NCBI GenBank assembly: GCA_030537145.1
Contig: JAUNON010000006.1
Location: 10,389 to 74,388, forward strand
DNA: 64,000 nt
Reading direction: 5' to 3'
From: Lachnospiraceae bacterium
GTDB lineage: Bacteria; Bacillota; Clostridia; Lachnospirales; Lachnospiraceae
This document shows, piece by piece, positions 45,133 to 54,297 of this stretch (positions are counted from its first letter, which is position 1; the number at the start of each line of letters is the position of its first letter). The translations under genes were made by a program, and so were the position numbers. The notes under the pieces were generated by a model. That model was not told the DNA's origin. It ran no database searches and saw only the letters and a program-made list of their open reading frames with translations.

Positions 45133-47568
45133 ATGAAATTTGGTTATTTTGATGACGAACAGAAAGAGTATGTCATTACTACGCCCAAGACACCGCTTCC
45201 CTGGATCAATTATCTGGGATGCAATGATTTTTTCTCACTGGTGTCTAACACCTGCGGCGGCTACAGCTTCTATAAGGACGCAAAGCTGCTGCGGATCACC
45301 CGTTATCGTTATAATGATGTACCTTATGATTCTAACGGAAAATATTATTACATAAAGGAAAACGGCGCCGTCTGGAATCCTGGCTGGCAGCCCACTCAGA
45401 CGGCTCTGGATGCATATGAATGTCATCATGGCATCGGTTATACCCGTTTTCTTTCCTCCAAAAACGGTTTGAAGGCCAATCTGCTGAATTTCGTTCCTAT
45501 GGACGCTACCTGTGAGATCAATCAGCTTACCATGACGAATACCACAAACGAGCCCAAGGATTTCCAGATCTTTTCCTATGTAGAGTTTTGCCTGTGGAAT
45601 GCCACGGATGATATGACAAACTATCAGAGAAACCTGAGTACCGGTGAAGTAGAAGTGATCGGTTCTACGATTTATCACAAGACGGAATACCGGGAGCGCC
45701 GGAATCACTACTCTTACTTTTCCGTAAATGTGCCGGCAGACGGATTTGACACCAGCCGCGACAGCTTTATCGGGGCTTACCGTCCTGCGTCAAATCCGGA
45801 GGCAGTGGAAAACGGCGCATGCCAGAATTCCGTTACCAGCGGATGGTATCCCATCGCCAGCCACCAGCTTAATGTAACACTGCAGCCCGGTGAAAGCAAA
45901 TCCTTTGTTTTTGTTCTGGGCTACGCAGAAAATCCAAAGGAAGAAAAATGGGAAGCTCCCAACGTAATCAATAAAAAACCGGCAGAAGCGCTTCTCTCCC
46001 GCTTCCAGACGGAGGAACAGGTAGCAGAGGCCTTCCAGGCGCTGAATCAATACTGGAATGAGCTGCTGTCCGGCTACTGTGTCACTTCAAAGGATGAAAA
46101 GGTAAACCGTATGGTCAACATCTGGAACCAGTATCAGTGTATGGTTACCTTCAATATGTCCCGTTCCGCCTCCTATTATGAGTCCGGTACGGGCCGCGGC
46201 ATGGGCTTCCGTGACTCCTGCCAGGATCTTCTGGGCTTTGTGCATCTGATTCCGGAGCGTGCAAGAGAACGAATCATTGATATCGCTTCTACGCAGTTTG
46301 AGGATGGAAGCGCTTATCATCAGTACCAGCCGCTGACCAAAAAAGGAAATATGGATATCGGAAGCGGTTTCAATGATGACCCGCTGTGGCTGATTGCCGG
46401 TACTTCCGCATACATGAAGGAAAGCGGAGATTTCTCTATTCTGGATGAGATGGTTCCGTTTGACAATGATGTGTCAAAGGCTGCTCCTCTGTTTGAACAC
46501 CTGAGCCGTTCCTTTCATTATATTGTTACCCATAAAGGTCCTCACGGACTGCCCCTGATCGGCCGTGCCGACTGGAATGACTGTCTGAATCTGAACTGCT
46601 TCTCCGATACGCCCGGCGAATCCTTCCAGACCACCGGACCTTCCGAAGGACCCGTTGCAGAATCTGTATTTATTGCAGGTATGTTTGTAAAATATGGTAA
46701 AGAATATGCTGCGATCTGCTCCATGCGCGGCGAAGAAGAAAAAGCGGCCGCTGCCCTGAAGGAGGTAGACGCTATGTATCAGGCTGTCGTTACCGCAGGC
46801 TGGGATGGAGACTGGTTCGTACGAGCTTATGACGCTAATTCAGATAAGGTAGGTTCCAAAGAATGCGAAGAAGGCCAGATCTACATCGAGCCCCAGGGCT
46901 TCTGTGTACTGGCTGGTATCGGCGTAGAGGAAGGTCTGGCAGAGAAAGCACTGAATTCGGTGAAAGAAAAGCTGGATACAAAATACGGCATCATGATCCT
47001 GCAGCCGGCCTATACCAAATATTACCTGAACCTTGGCGAGGTTTCTTCCTATCCGCCTGGATACAAAGAAAACGCAGGTATCTTCTGCCATAATAACCCC
47101 TGGGTTTCCATTGCGGAAACCGTGATCGGACGGGGCGACCGTGCCTTTGAGATTTACCGCAAGACCTGCCCTGCCTACATCGAGGACATCAGTGAAATCC
47201 ACTGCACAGAGCCTTATGTGTACTCTCAGATGGTAGCCGGAGCGGATGCCAAATTCCACGGCCAGGCAAAGAACAGTTGGCTGACCGGTACTGCTGCATG
47301 GACCTTTGTCAATGTTTCCCAGTACATTTTAGGGATTCAGCCTCAGTACAGCGGCCTGGGCATTGATCCGTGCGTACCCAAGGGCTTCGGTGATTTCACC
47401 CTGCACAGAAAATTCCGGGGCGCTGACTATGAAATCGAAGTTCAGAATCCGAATCAGGTTGAAAAAGGAATTAAAAAGCTGATCGTAGACGGGAAAGAAG
47501 TAGACGGAAACGTGGTTCCCTTCGAAGAGGGCAAAAAAGTCTACCATGTAACTGCGGTTATGGGCTAA
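45133..47568 (+). CDS. Cellobiose phosphorylase (GH94)
   Basis: Intracellular enzyme splitting cellobiose with phosphate into glucose 1-phosphate and glucose. 811 residues: beta-sandwich N-terminal domain (about 1-280), helical linker, (alpha/alpha)6 barrel (about 330-735) and C-terminal beta domain. The general acid is D483 in [26 protein letters not shown] and [12 protein letters not shown] are conserved. No signal peptide. AAGGAG lies before the ATG. Preference for cellobiose over longer cellodextrins follows from overall resemblance and is not certain. Confidence 0.94.
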   Translation: MKFGYFDDEQKEYVITTPKTPLPWINYLGCNDFFSLVSNTCGGYSFYKDAKLLRITRYRYNDVPYDSNGKYYYIKENGAVWNPGWQPTQTALDAYECHHGIGYTRFLSSKNGLKANLLNFVPMDATCEINQLTMTNTTNEPKDFQIFSYVEFCLWNATDDMTNYQRNLSTGEVEVIGSTIYHKTEYRERRNHYSYFSVNVPADGFDTSRDSFIGAYRPASNPEAVENGACQNSVTSGWYPIASHQLNVTLQPGESKSFVFVLGYAENPKEEKWEAPNVINKKPAEALLSRFQTEEQVAEAFQALNQYWNELLSGYCVTSKDEKVNRMVNIWNQYQCMVTFNMSRSASYYESGTGRGMGFRDSCQDLLGFVHLIPERARERIIDIASTQFEDGSAYHQYQPLTKKGNMDIGSGFNDDPLWLIAGTSAYMKESGDFSILDEMVPFDNDVSKAAPLFEHLSRSFHYIVTHKGPHGLPLIGRADWNDCLNLNCFSDTPGESFQTTGPSEGPVAESVFIAGMFVKYGKEYAAICSMRGEEEKAAAALKEVDAMYQAVVTAGWDGDWFVRAYDANSDKVGSKECEEGQIYIEPQGFCVLAGIGVEEGLAEKALNSVKEKLDTKYGIMILQPAYTKYYLNLGEVSSYPPGYKENAGIFCHNNPWVSIAETVIGRGDRAFEIYRKTCPAYIEDISEIHCTEPYVYSQMVAGADAKFHGQAKNSWLTGTAAWTFVNVSQYILGIQPQYSGLGIDPCVPKGFGDFTLHRKFRGADYEIEVQNPNQVEKGIKKLIVDGKEVDGNVVPFEEGKKVYHVTAVMG

Positions 47569-47578
47569 AACGACAACT

Positions 47579-47713
47579 GTACCGCCCAGGTGCTGCTGCC
47601 GTTCTGCGGTACGGTCGGGGGCTGCCGTAAAATCAAAAAATGCCGGGAAGTACTCACAAGCACCGGATACCGGACCTGGCAAATTGGATCCTACGACAGC
47701 CCCCTTCTTTTTT
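47579..47713 (+). terminator. Double hairpin and terminator of the GH94 gene
   Basis: A first hairpin pairs GTACCGC (47579-47585) with GCGGTAC (47606-47612). A second, wide one pairs GGGGGCTGCCGTA (47617-47629) with TACGACAGCCCCC (47692-47704, one G-U), followed by a T-rich tract (47705-47713). The 62-base loop is itself GC-rich. Confidence 0.7.
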
Positions 47714-47751
47714 AGCTGAATTCCCATATTACAGTTCAGGCAAAAAATTAC

Positions 47752-47780
47752 TTGCATTTTCATAATTTATGTGGTAAAAT
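47752..47780 (+). promoter_or_regulatory. Promoter of tRNA-Leu
   Basis: TTGCAT (47752-47757) and TAAAAT (47775-47780) are 17 bp apart, 24 bases upstream of the tRNA 5' end. Confidence 0.7.
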
Positions 47781-47803
47781 ATCTTTTGTTTGTGAGAGCA
47801 AAT

Positions 47804-47886
47804 GCCGGCGTGTCGGAATGGCAGACGAGGCAGACTCAAAATCTGTTGTGGGCAACCACGTGCGGGTTCAAGTCCCGCTGCCGGCA
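47804..47886 (+). tRNA. tRNA-Leu (anticodon CAA)
   Basis: An 83-nt class II tRNA. The acceptor stem GCCGGCG pairs with TGCCGGC, with discriminator A. The anticodon arm is GCAGA-CTCAAAA-TCTGT, giving CAA for UUG codons. The long variable arm (TGTGGGCAACCACG) and T arm GCGGG-TTCAAGT-CCCGC are intact. CCA is not encoded. Confidence 0.97.
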
Positions 47887-47890
47887 GTAA

Positions 47891-47926
47891 AAAACCAGTA
47901 TTCTTTCTGAATACTGGTTTTCTTTT
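47891..47926. terminator. Terminator shared by tRNA-Leu and lysA
   Basis: A perfect 13-bp stem (47891-47903 with 47909-47921) with a 5-base loop is followed by a plus-strand T-tract, and by an A-tract turned into Ts on the minus strand. It touches the lysA stop codon, so it can serve both converging genes. Confidence 0.85.
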
Positions 47927-49194
47927 TAATATTTCATATCTTTTAATATGTCAAAGCAGTCAAAGGTGGCAAAGTAGTCCTTGGGAGTCTCCGCCCGGCG
48001 GATCAACTGCGTACTGCCATCTTGCTTCAGCAGCACTTCTGCGGACTTCAGCTTTCCATTATAGTTATAACCCATTGAGAACCCATGGGCCCCTGTGTCA
48101 TGAAGCACCAGAATATCTCCCATATCGATCCTGGGAAGCATGCGGTCAATGGCAAATTTATCATTGTTTTCACAAAGAGAACCTGTTACATCGTATTTGT
48201 GATCACAGGGCTGATCTTCCTTCCCCATTACCGTGATATGATGATATGCGCCGTACATGGCCGGACGCATCAGGTTTACCGCGCAGGCATCCACGCCGAT
48301 ATATTCCTTATGGGTATGCTTTTCATTGATTGCGGTGGTCACAAGGCAGCCGTACGGCCCCATCATAAACCTTCCCATTTCCGTATAAATGGCCACATCT
48401 CCCATTCCCTCCGGAACCAGAACTTCCTCATAAACCTTCCTTACGCCCTCTCCGATCGCAAAAATGTCATTGGGCTCCTGCTCCGGACGGTACGGTATCC
48501 CAACGCCTCCTGAAAGGTTGATAAACCCAATATGAACTCCCGTCTCCTTTTTCAGCTTCACGGCCAGTTCAAAAAGCACCCTGGCCAGCATGGGATAATA
48601 ATCATTCGTTACCGTATTGCTGGCAAGAAACGCATGGATTCCAAACTCCTCTACCCCTTTTGCCTTCATCATGCGAAATGCTTCTGTAATCTGCTCATCC
48701 GTCATGCCGTACTTGGCATCCCCGGGATTATCCATAATGCCATTGCTGATTTCGAAAACTCCGCCCGGATTGTAACGGCAGCTCATGGTCTTGGGAAGCT
48801 GTCCCAGAGTTTTCTCCACTACCTCTACATGCGTAATATCATCCAGATTGATGATGGCCCCCAGCTCTGCCGCTTTCCGGAACTCTTCCACCGGCGTGTC
48901 ATTGGAGGAAAACATAATGTCATGTCCCTTTACTCCAATGGCCTCAGACAGCATCAATTCTGTCATAGAAGAGCAATCACAGCCACATCCATATTCCCGC
49001 AGGATATTGATCAAAAACGGATTCGGCGTAGCTTTCACTGCGAAGTATTCTTTATAGCCGCGGTTCCAGGAAAAAGCCTGTTTCAATCTCTCTGCATTCT
49101 CCCGAATCCCTTTTTCATCATACAAATGAAACGGCGTAGGATACTCCTTTACAATTTCCTTTATTTCCTCGTACGTTACAAATGTTTTTTTCAT
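47926..49194 (-). CDS. lysA: Diaminopimelate decarboxylase-family enzyme
   Basis: Fold-type III PLP decarboxylase of 422 residues, last step of lysine synthesis. PLP lysine K54 lies in YFAVKATPNP; the glycine-rich phosphate loop is NLSGGVGIPY; the catalytic Cys is in DVTGSLCENNDKFA. The terminal part HDTGAHGFSMGYNYNGKLKSAE is typical. It is shorter and more divergent than B. subtilis LysA, resembling the clostridial variant. A related diamino-acid specificity cannot be excluded. GGGAGGAG precedes the ATG. Confidence 0.9.
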   Translation of the reverse strand: MKKTFVTYEEIKEIVKEYPTPFHLYDEKGIRENAERLKQAFSWNRGYKEYFAVKATPNPFLINILREYGCGCDCSSMTELMLSEAIGVKGHDIMFSSNDTPVEEFRKAAELGAIINLDDITHVEVVEKTLGQLPKTMSCRYNPGGVFEISNGIMDNPGDAKYGMTDEQITEAFRMMKAKGVEEFGIHAFLASNTVTNDYYPMLARVLFELAVKLKKETGVHIGFINLSGGVGIPYRPEQEPNDIFAIGEGVRKVYEEVLVPEGMGDVAIYTEMGRFMMGPYGCLVTTAINEKHTHKEYIGVDACAVNLMRPAMYGAYHHITVMGKEDQPCDHKYDVTGSLCENNDKFAIDRMLPRIDMGDILVLHDTGAHGFSMGYNYNGKLKSAEVLLKQDGSTQLIRRAETPKDYFATFDCFDILKDMKY

Positions 49195-49241
49195 AAGTCT
49201 CCTCCCGCTTTTGGACTTTATTGCGTCAAAGCGCCTAATAT

Positions 49242-49270
49242 AATATAATCTAACCGGTCTCTTCTGTCAA
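49242..49270 (-). promoter_or_regulatory. Promoter of lysA
   Basis: TTGACA (49265-49270) and TATATT (49242-49247) on the minus strand are 17 bp apart; a leader of about 45 nt follows, too short for a lysine riboswitch. Confidence 0.75.
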
Positions 49271-49312
49271 GCATATATTATTCCGATCATGGCTGTCGTT
49301 ACGGAAACGCCG

Positions 49313-51349
49313 TTACTGAAAAACCTCATCCACTCTATGCTTTCCGTCTATGAGATGATTATATTGAAGAATGTTATATTGATTCAGTAGGCTTCCATAG
49401 ACCGGATCCTCCTCTGACCAGGAATGATAAACTCCGTTCTGATCGATATAAGTTCCGGAGCAGATTACCGGCAGCTCCTCCTTTAGCTGAAGCAGAAACT
49501 CCTGATATTGCGTCAGAGGCAGTCCCAGGGTTTTCAGCAGATAGGAGGACAGGTAGTTCACGCTGGTCAGTTCCATGGAGTCGTCCTTTTCTATGCCAAA
49601 ATTATTCCAAATCACATACGGCACCAGATACGACTTCTGGTATTCCTCCAGAGATGCCTCGGAATCATACCCGGTAACCCTGGAAATTACATTCGTAATA
49701 TAATCAGAGGGCTGATGGTCTCCAAACATGATGATTACCGTTGGTTCTTCCACCTGCTGGAAATATGCAATCAGCTTCTCAAAAGCCGTATCCGAAGCCT
49801 GAATCAGTGTCAGGTACTTCTCCGCCGCCTGTATGCTGGTACTGGTTTTCGTAAAGTCCGTAAGCTGTATTGTCGGAGAAAAGCCGGGAAAATCCTTACT
49901 GTAGCCGCTGTGGTTCTGCATGGTCACTTCAAAAATAAACTGCTTTTCTCCTTCTTCCCTATTTTCAAACACCTCGATAATCTTATCAAAGGCAGATTCA
50001 TCGCTGACATAATCCCGAACGTATTCCGCATTCGAGAAGGAATTAATATCCAGAAACTGATCAAACCCCAGCTTGGGATATACCTTATTCCTGTCCCAGC
50101 CGCTTCCCAGATAAGGATGAATCGCTGTAGTAGAATAGCCCAGATTTTTCAGATGATCCGGAAGTGACGGCACGTTATCCTTAATATACTGCTGATACAC
50201 CACGCTGCCGGAGGGCAGAAAAGCCATGCTGTCTCCGCTGAGAAATTCATACTCTGTATTCGCCGTATTCCCTCCCTTTACGGATACCATCAGATGGCCG
50301 CTGGTATACTGGTCCATCAGGGAATGGAAAAACGGCATATAATCCTCATTTGTCTGGAAATCTCCCAGAACCGATAAATCTGAAAACGCCTCATTCATCA
50401 CCACAATAATATTTGGCAATTCACTGCTGCCTTCCGCTGTACCGGCTTCCACATCCTGGGACGCTGCGCCGCCATTCTTTTCCGGTTCCGGGTCTGTCCA
50501 AGCCCCCCCACCCGGCTGCGATGAGACCGAAGATACAATTTCCGTCACCTTCCCGGCCGAATAACCCTCCGGCTCTTCTATGTGAATCAAATATAAATTT
50601 CCCACAAAGGCTGCAACAAAGCCATTATTCCGATAGCGGACATTGGGCGTAAACAGCGTCTGATCCATGCCGAAGAAATCCTTTACCTCTTTCCGCTGAA
50701 TAGACACGCCCGTAAACAAAAGCAGCGCCAGGCACACAGCAAAGGCAGGCAGCCGCAGCCTCCATTTTTTCGGCTGCAGAGTCATCTTTCCCGCTGTCAA
50801 TATGAGAAACACAAAGCCCATTACAACAGACAAAAAATGCCAGGTAATTGTATACGTATAATTATCTGCCACAGATGCCGCCGTCCCGATGGAAAGCAGA
50901 TCCCAGGGAACAATGGGCGAGGACCGGAATTCCACCACAAAGTAATTCGCAATTCCCAAAATCAGGGTAAGAACAGATGCGATGCCATAACCGCGCCGAA
51001 AGCTGCCCGCCAGAAAGGACAGGCCCATATAGAACAAAATGAAGAAAATGTAATTCAGCAGGATCATCATTGGATACATTCTCTCCGGCTTACAGGTAAA
51101 CCACTGCAAAAGCCACATGGATAGAAATGGAATCACCGCCGCAGAAATCAAATTCAAGACCCATCGAAACTCCAGCTTCAGCAGGCGATACCCTCCCGCT
51201 GCCGCCGCCAGAAACAAAAGAAGCGGAAAATACAAGGTTTTCGCCCCTTCCGCCATCACTGCCAGTCCCGTAAGAATCAGCAGCACAACCGTAAGAAGAG
51301 CTGCCTGCACCCGGCAGCTCTTCTTTTCTATCCACAATTTCTTTTCCAT
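49313..51349 (-). CDS. LTA-synthase-family membrane sulfatase
   Basis: 678 residues. Five or so N-terminal membrane helices (about 12-210) precede an extracellular sulfatase-fold domain. Motifs include IIVVMNEAFSD (metal-binding Glu), SVKGGNTANTEYEFLSGD (with the Thr nucleophile) and MFGDHQPS. It probably transfers glycerol phosphate or another phospho-alcohol to a surface polymer or glycolipid. The ATG at 51349 is used; a TTG at 51373 overlapping the upstream stop is the alternative. It follows the rhomboid-like gene by 20 bp. Confidence 0.92.
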   Translation of the reverse strand: MEKKLWIEKKSCRVQAALLTVVLLILTGLAVMAEGAKTLYFPLLLFLAAAAGGYRLLKLEFRWVLNLISAAVIPFLSMWLLQWFTCKPERMYPMMILLNYIFFILFYMGLSFLAGSFRRGYGIASVLTLILGIANYFVVEFRSSPIVPWDLLSIGTAASVADNYTYTITWHFLSVVMGFVFLILTAGKMTLQPKKWRLRLPAFAVCLALLLFTGVSIQRKEVKDFFGMDQTLFTPNVRYRNNGFVAAFVGNLYLIHIEEPEGYSAGKVTEIVSSVSSQPGGGAWTDPEPEKNGGAASQDVEAGTAEGSSELPNIIVVMNEAFSDLSVLGDFQTNEDYMPFFHSLMDQYTSGHLMVSVKGGNTANTEYEFLSGDSMAFLPSGSVVYQQYIKDNVPSLPDHLKNLGYSTTAIHPYLGSGWDRNKVYPKLGFDQFLDINSFSNAEYVRDYVSDESAFDKIIEVFENREEGEKQFIFEVTMQNHSGYSKDFPGFSPTIQLTDFTKTSTSIQAAEKYLTLIQASDTAFEKLIAYFQQVEEPTVIIMFGDHQPSDYITNVISRVTGYDSEASLEEYQKSYLVPYVIWNNFGIEKDDSMELTSVNYLSSYLLKTLGLPLTQYQEFLLQLKEELPVICSGTYIDQNGVYHSWSEEDPVYGSLLNQYNILQYNHLIDGKHRVDEVFQ

Positions 51350-51369
51350 ATCATTCACTCTTTCTTTTC

Positions 51370-52206
51370 TCAATAAGTTTTTTTCTTATGCTCGTGGGTA
51401 AACAGATGATCCTGGCAATATTCATAATCCCCGTCACACTTGGAACAGTAACGGAATTCCAAATAGTCGCCGTCCAGCTCTGTCCTGCCGCACACCGCAC
51501 ATTTATGCCTTGGCATCCCCGCCTTGGGCGCCGCCTTGGCCGTACTTCTGCGAAACTCCTGCTTTCTGTGAATCTCCTTGGGAGAAATCCTTCTGAAATT
51601 CCGGGTAGATAAAAAGAAAATCAAAAAGTTCAGCAGCGAAGCGATAATCGCCACCTTTCCTACCCATCCGGACTCAACAAATTCATACAAGATAAAGACT
51701 CCGTACAGCAGCCCCATCCATTTCATCTTTACGGGAATGATGAAATACAGCAGCACCTGCATATTGGGATATGCCACTGCAAACGCCAGAAAAATGGACA
51801 TATTGATATAGTAGGTGCTGAATAATCTTCCGAAAGAAACACCTCCGCCTAAAATAAAATACAGCAGAAAGGCTCCTAAAACCGTAAACAGGACGCCGCT
51901 GAAAATATATACATTAAAGCGGAACGCCCCCCAGGTCTGCTCCAGCGCTTTTCCGATGGAATAATAGAAAAACAGCATGATAATTGTAAATACATCCAAG
52001 GAGCTGGGCGGAACAATGAGCCAGGTGACCAATCTCCAGATCTGTCCATGCAGGATATAGTAAGGCTCCAAAGTCAGATAACCTAAAATAGCCGGCTGAA
52101 ACACTTCCATAATATATCCGGCCACATACAGTGCAATAATAATAGCCGGTAGATTACGAATCGCATATCTCCCGTACTTTCGCTCCATCTTATTTAGAAA
52201 ATTCAT
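51370..52206 (-). CDS. Rhomboid-like pseudoprotease with C-terminal zinc-binding module
   Basis: 278 residues, six membrane helices. Rhomboid landmarks GQIWRLVTWLIVP (WR motif) and GKALEQTWGAFRFNVYIFSG are present. The segment where GxSG should lie reads YYINMSIFLAFA, and the sixth helix ASLLNFLIFF lacks the catalytic His, so protease activity is unlikely. The soluble tail has CAVCGRTELDG and YCSKCDGDYEYCQDH, a Cys/His-rich zinc module. The start at 52206 follows AAAGG. Shares a promoter with the LTA-synthase-like gene. Confidence 0.85.
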   Translation of the reverse strand: MNFLNKMERKYGRYAIRNLPAIIIALYVAGYIMEVFQPAILGYLTLEPYYILHGQIWRLVTWLIVPPSSLDVFTIIMLFFYYSIGKALEQTWGAFRFNVYIFSGVLFTVLGAFLLYFILGGGVSFGRLFSTYYINMSIFLAFAVAYPNMQVLLYFIIPVKMKWMGLLYGVFILYEFVESGWVGKVAIIASLLNFLIFFLSTRNFRRISPKEIHRKQEFRRSTAKAAPKAGMPRHKCAVCGRTELDGDYLEFRYCSKCDGDYEYCQDHLFTHEHKKKTY

Positions 52207-52289
52207 ATTCGTTCCTTTCTTGATTTCATTTGGTTTCTCCGATATCAGCATTTCCTCATATCGTTTCCCTAAACTTTACTTAATCAATA

Positions 52290-52318
52290 ATTATAGAGAT
52301 TTCAAATTTGTTTGTCAA
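52290..52318 (-). promoter_or_regulatory. Consensus promoter of the rhomboid-like / LTA-synthase pair
   Basis: TTGACA (52313-52318) and TATAAT (52290-52295) on the minus strand are 17 bp apart, both perfect consensus, with an 80-nt leader. Confidence 0.85.
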
Positions 52319-52349
52319 TGCACCCGGAAACGATTCATACTTTTTTCAT

Positions 52350-52376
52350 AATAGTTCAGCCTTCAGCTAAACTGTT
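52350..52376. repeat. Degenerate palindrome of the GTAACAGTTTAGC family
   Basis: AATAGTTCAGC (52350-52360) and GCTAAACTGTT (52366-52376) flank CTTCA. On the minus strand it is 14 bp after the LysM gene stop and is preceded by As; on plus it is followed by CCCTTTTTT, so it could terminate plus-strand transcripts. Confidence 0.65.
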
Positions 52377-52390
52377 CCCTTTTTTCATTT

Positions 52391-52717
52391 TTACAGGGCT
52401 TCCAATTCCCTTACCGAAGGGCCTGTGCCCTGCCTTTGCGGCCGAACTTCTAAGCTATTCTGCCTAGGCGGCTGAACTTCTAAGCTGTCCTGCCTGCGCG
52501 GCTGAACTTCTAAGCTGTCCTGCCTGCTTGCCCTTCTTATTCTGGGAATGCACAGCTCATCCCCGATCTGCAGATTATAAATATCCGTATAAGGATTTGC
52601 AAACATAAGAGCTGCCACGGAAACCTGATACTTTTTCCCAAGCAGATACAGCGTATCCCCTCTTTCGATTCGATGCAATATACCCGGACATCCGCCGGGT
52701 GAAACAGTTTCCTGCAA
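52391..52717 (-). CDS. LysM-domain mini-protein with tandem repeats
   Basis: About 108 residues. A single LysM domain (about 15-60) is seen: HRIERGDTLYLLGKKYQVSV, then ANPYTDIYNLQIGDELCIP. It is followed by three copies of a ten-residue unit like RQDSLEVQPP. A TTG at 52717 lies 8 bases after GAGGAG; a GTG at 52726 is possible. No signal peptide or membrane helix, so it may act in the mother cell or spore coat, where LysM proteins bind peptidoglycan. Confidence 0.75.
   Translation of the reverse strand: MQETVSPGGCPGILHRIERGDTLYLLGKKYQVSVAALMFANPYTDIYNLQIGDELCIPRIRRASRQDSLEVQPRRQDSLEVQPPRQNSLEVRPQRQGTGPSVRELEAL
52442..52531. repeat. 30-bp tandem repeat, three units
   Basis: Units at 52442-52471, 52472-52501 and 52502-52531 share the core CTGAACTTCTAAGCTGTCC. 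A partial fourth unit precedes them (from about 52426). The length is a multiple of three, so copy number can change without frameshifting the LysM gene. Confidence 0.85.
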
Positions 52718-52929
52718 TGATCCCACTCCTCATTTTTCTTTTATTATATGCAATCATTCCTTTCCGGGTGTTTGCATGCTGCTGTCGGGGAGAATCCGCT
52801 GGTTTGGGAGCAAAATGTACAAAATGGTTCCGAAGAGATCATTTCTGTGCATCGCGAAGCGTGTTGCTGAGAACGGGGTGAACAGTAACCATTGGAACAA
52901 CGGATGCATAGAAATATTACGTTTGGCAG

Positions 52930-52958
52930 TTGAAAAACAGTCCTTCCTTCGATATAAT
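52930..52958 (+). promoter_or_regulatory. Promoter of aroC
   Basis: TTGAAA (52930-52935) and TATAAT (52953-52958) are 17 bp apart. The rest of the 52718-52929 gap shows no gene or RNA I can recognise. Confidence 0.75.
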
Positions 52959-53008
52959 TGAGAGGTAATTGTTCAAAACAATCACAAGATAGAAAGGAAT
53001 CAATCACT

Positions 53009-54109
53009 ATGTCAGGTTCAACATATGGAAAATTATTTCGGGTAACTACCTGGGGTGAATCCCACGGAAAAGGCATCGGCGTTGTGGTGGACGGCTGTCC
53101 CGCAGGCCTTCCCCTATGTGAAGAAGATATTCAGCGTTTCTTAGACCGCAGAAAACCAGGTCAGAGCAAATATACTACCTCCAGGATGGAAGCAGATGCC
53201 GTAGAGATTTTATCCGGTGTCTTTGAGGGAAAAACTACAGGCACACCGATTTCTATGATCGTATTTAATAAGGACCAGCGTCCCAAGGATTATCGTGACA
53301 TTGCCTCCTACTACCGTCCCGGTCATGCGGATCATACCTTCGATCTGAAATACGGCTTCCGGGATTATCGGGGAGGCGGCCGCTCCTCCGGCCGGGAAAC
53401 CATCGGCCGGGTTGCCGCAGGCGCCATTGCCTCAAAGGTACTGAAGGAGCTGGGAATCACCCTTACTGCATACACCAGGTCCATCGGAGAGATCCAGTGC
53501 CGTCCGGAAAACTTTTGCAAAGAGCATATTCTGGAAAGCCGCCTTTATATGCCGGATGCCGAGGCAGAAGAAAGAGCTTTGCTGTATCTGGACGAATGCA
53601 TGTCCAAAATGACCTCCTCCGGCGGTGTAGTGGAATGTCTGGTGGAGCAGATGCGCCCCGGTATCGGAGAGCCCGTATTTGACAAGCTGGACGCCTGCCT
53701 GGGACATGCTTTATTTTCCATCGGCGCTGTAAAAGCGGTGGAAATTGGCGACGGTATGGCAGTATCCAGGGCCATGGGACATGAAAATAACGATCAGTAT
53801 TTTTATGATGAATCCGGCTGCCCGAAAAAGGCAACCAATCATGCCGGAGGTATCCTGGGAGGAATCAGCGATGGCAGTGATCTTTTGATCCGTGCAGCCT
53901 TCAAGCCCACCGCCTCCATTGCCCGCACTCAGAACGCTCTTTATAAGGACGGAACCTGCGGAGAAATCAATATCCGGGGCCGACATGATCCGATTATTGT
54001 GCCCCGGGCAGTGGTCGTAGTCGAATCCATGACCGCCGTCACACTTCTGGATCTTCTGATGCAGAATATGTCCTCTACCATGGAAAACCTAAAGAAGATC
54101 TATCCCTAA
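53009..54109 (+). CDS. aroC: Chorismate synthase
   Basis: Reduced-FMN-dependent enzyme making chorismate, the branch point of aromatic amino acids. GKLFRVTTWGESHGKGIGVVVDG at the start, RRKPGQSKYTTSR and FRDYRGGGRSSGRET are conserved motifs with the catalytic His in SHG. The 366-residue length is standard. The ATG at 53009 follows AAAGGA; the frame upstream overlaps the promoter. Stands alone; other shikimate genes are absent. Confidence 0.97.
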   Translation: MSGSTYGKLFRVTTWGESHGKGIGVVVDGCPAGLPLCEEDIQRFLDRRKPGQSKYTTSRMEADAVEILSGVFEGKTTGTPISMIVFNKDQRPKDYRDIASYYRPGHADHTFDLKYGFRDYRGGGRSSGRETIGRVAAGAIASKVLKELGITLTAYTRSIGEIQCRPENFCKEHILESRLYMPDAEAEERALLYLDECMSKMTSSGGVVECLVEQMRPGIGEPVFDKLDACLGHALFSIGAVKAVEIGDGMAVSRAMGHENNDQYFYDESGCPKKATNHAGGILGGISDGSDLLIRAAFKPTASIARTQNALYKDGTCGEINIRGRHDPIIVPRAVVVVESMTAVTLLDLLMQNMSSTMENLKKIYP

Positions 54110-54122
54110 ACATAAAAAATGG

Positions 54123-54197
54123 AGCTGTCGCAAAATCGAAAAACAAAAGGATCTGTATCCAGGGTGTTTATAAGATTTTGCAACGGCTTTATTTTTT
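54123..54197 (+). terminator. Terminator of aroC
   Basis: Arms at 54123-54137 and 54174-54188 pair with two imperfections, and the right arm runs into a TTTATTTTTT tract. The 36-base loop is unstructured by eye. The arm resembles that of the hairpin at 25293. Confidence 0.8.
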
Positions 54198-54203
54198 ACG
54201 CCG

Positions 54204-54297
54204 GATGCAGATTGCGCAGCAATCAATTACCTTATGCATCCGTGCGCATCACCGCACGAAGTGCTTTTATCTCATAGGAAAGTCGGTCTTTCCTATG
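54204..54297. repeat. Cluster of inverted repeats between aroC and the ECF operon
   Basis: GATGCA (54204-54209) and TGCATC (54235-54240) enclose GATTGC-GCA-GCAATC. Further on, CATAGGAAAG (54273-54282) pairs with CTTTCCTATG (54288-54297) and reaches into the last codons of the ECF ATPase gene. They may help terminate the minus-strand operon; no gene lies here. Confidence 0.5.

Noticed and set aside
49195..49241. Lysine riboswitch upstream of lysA
   Set aside because: The predicted leader is only about 45 nt; the L box is far larger.
52442..52531. CRISPR-like 30-bp repeats
   Set aside because: Units are contiguous with no spacers and lie inside a coding frame; no cas genes.
52575..52757. 60-codon minus-strand frame upstream of the LysM repeats
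   Set aside because: It overlaps the LysM gene in another frame; the ATG lies on the ribosome binding site used by the LysM gene.
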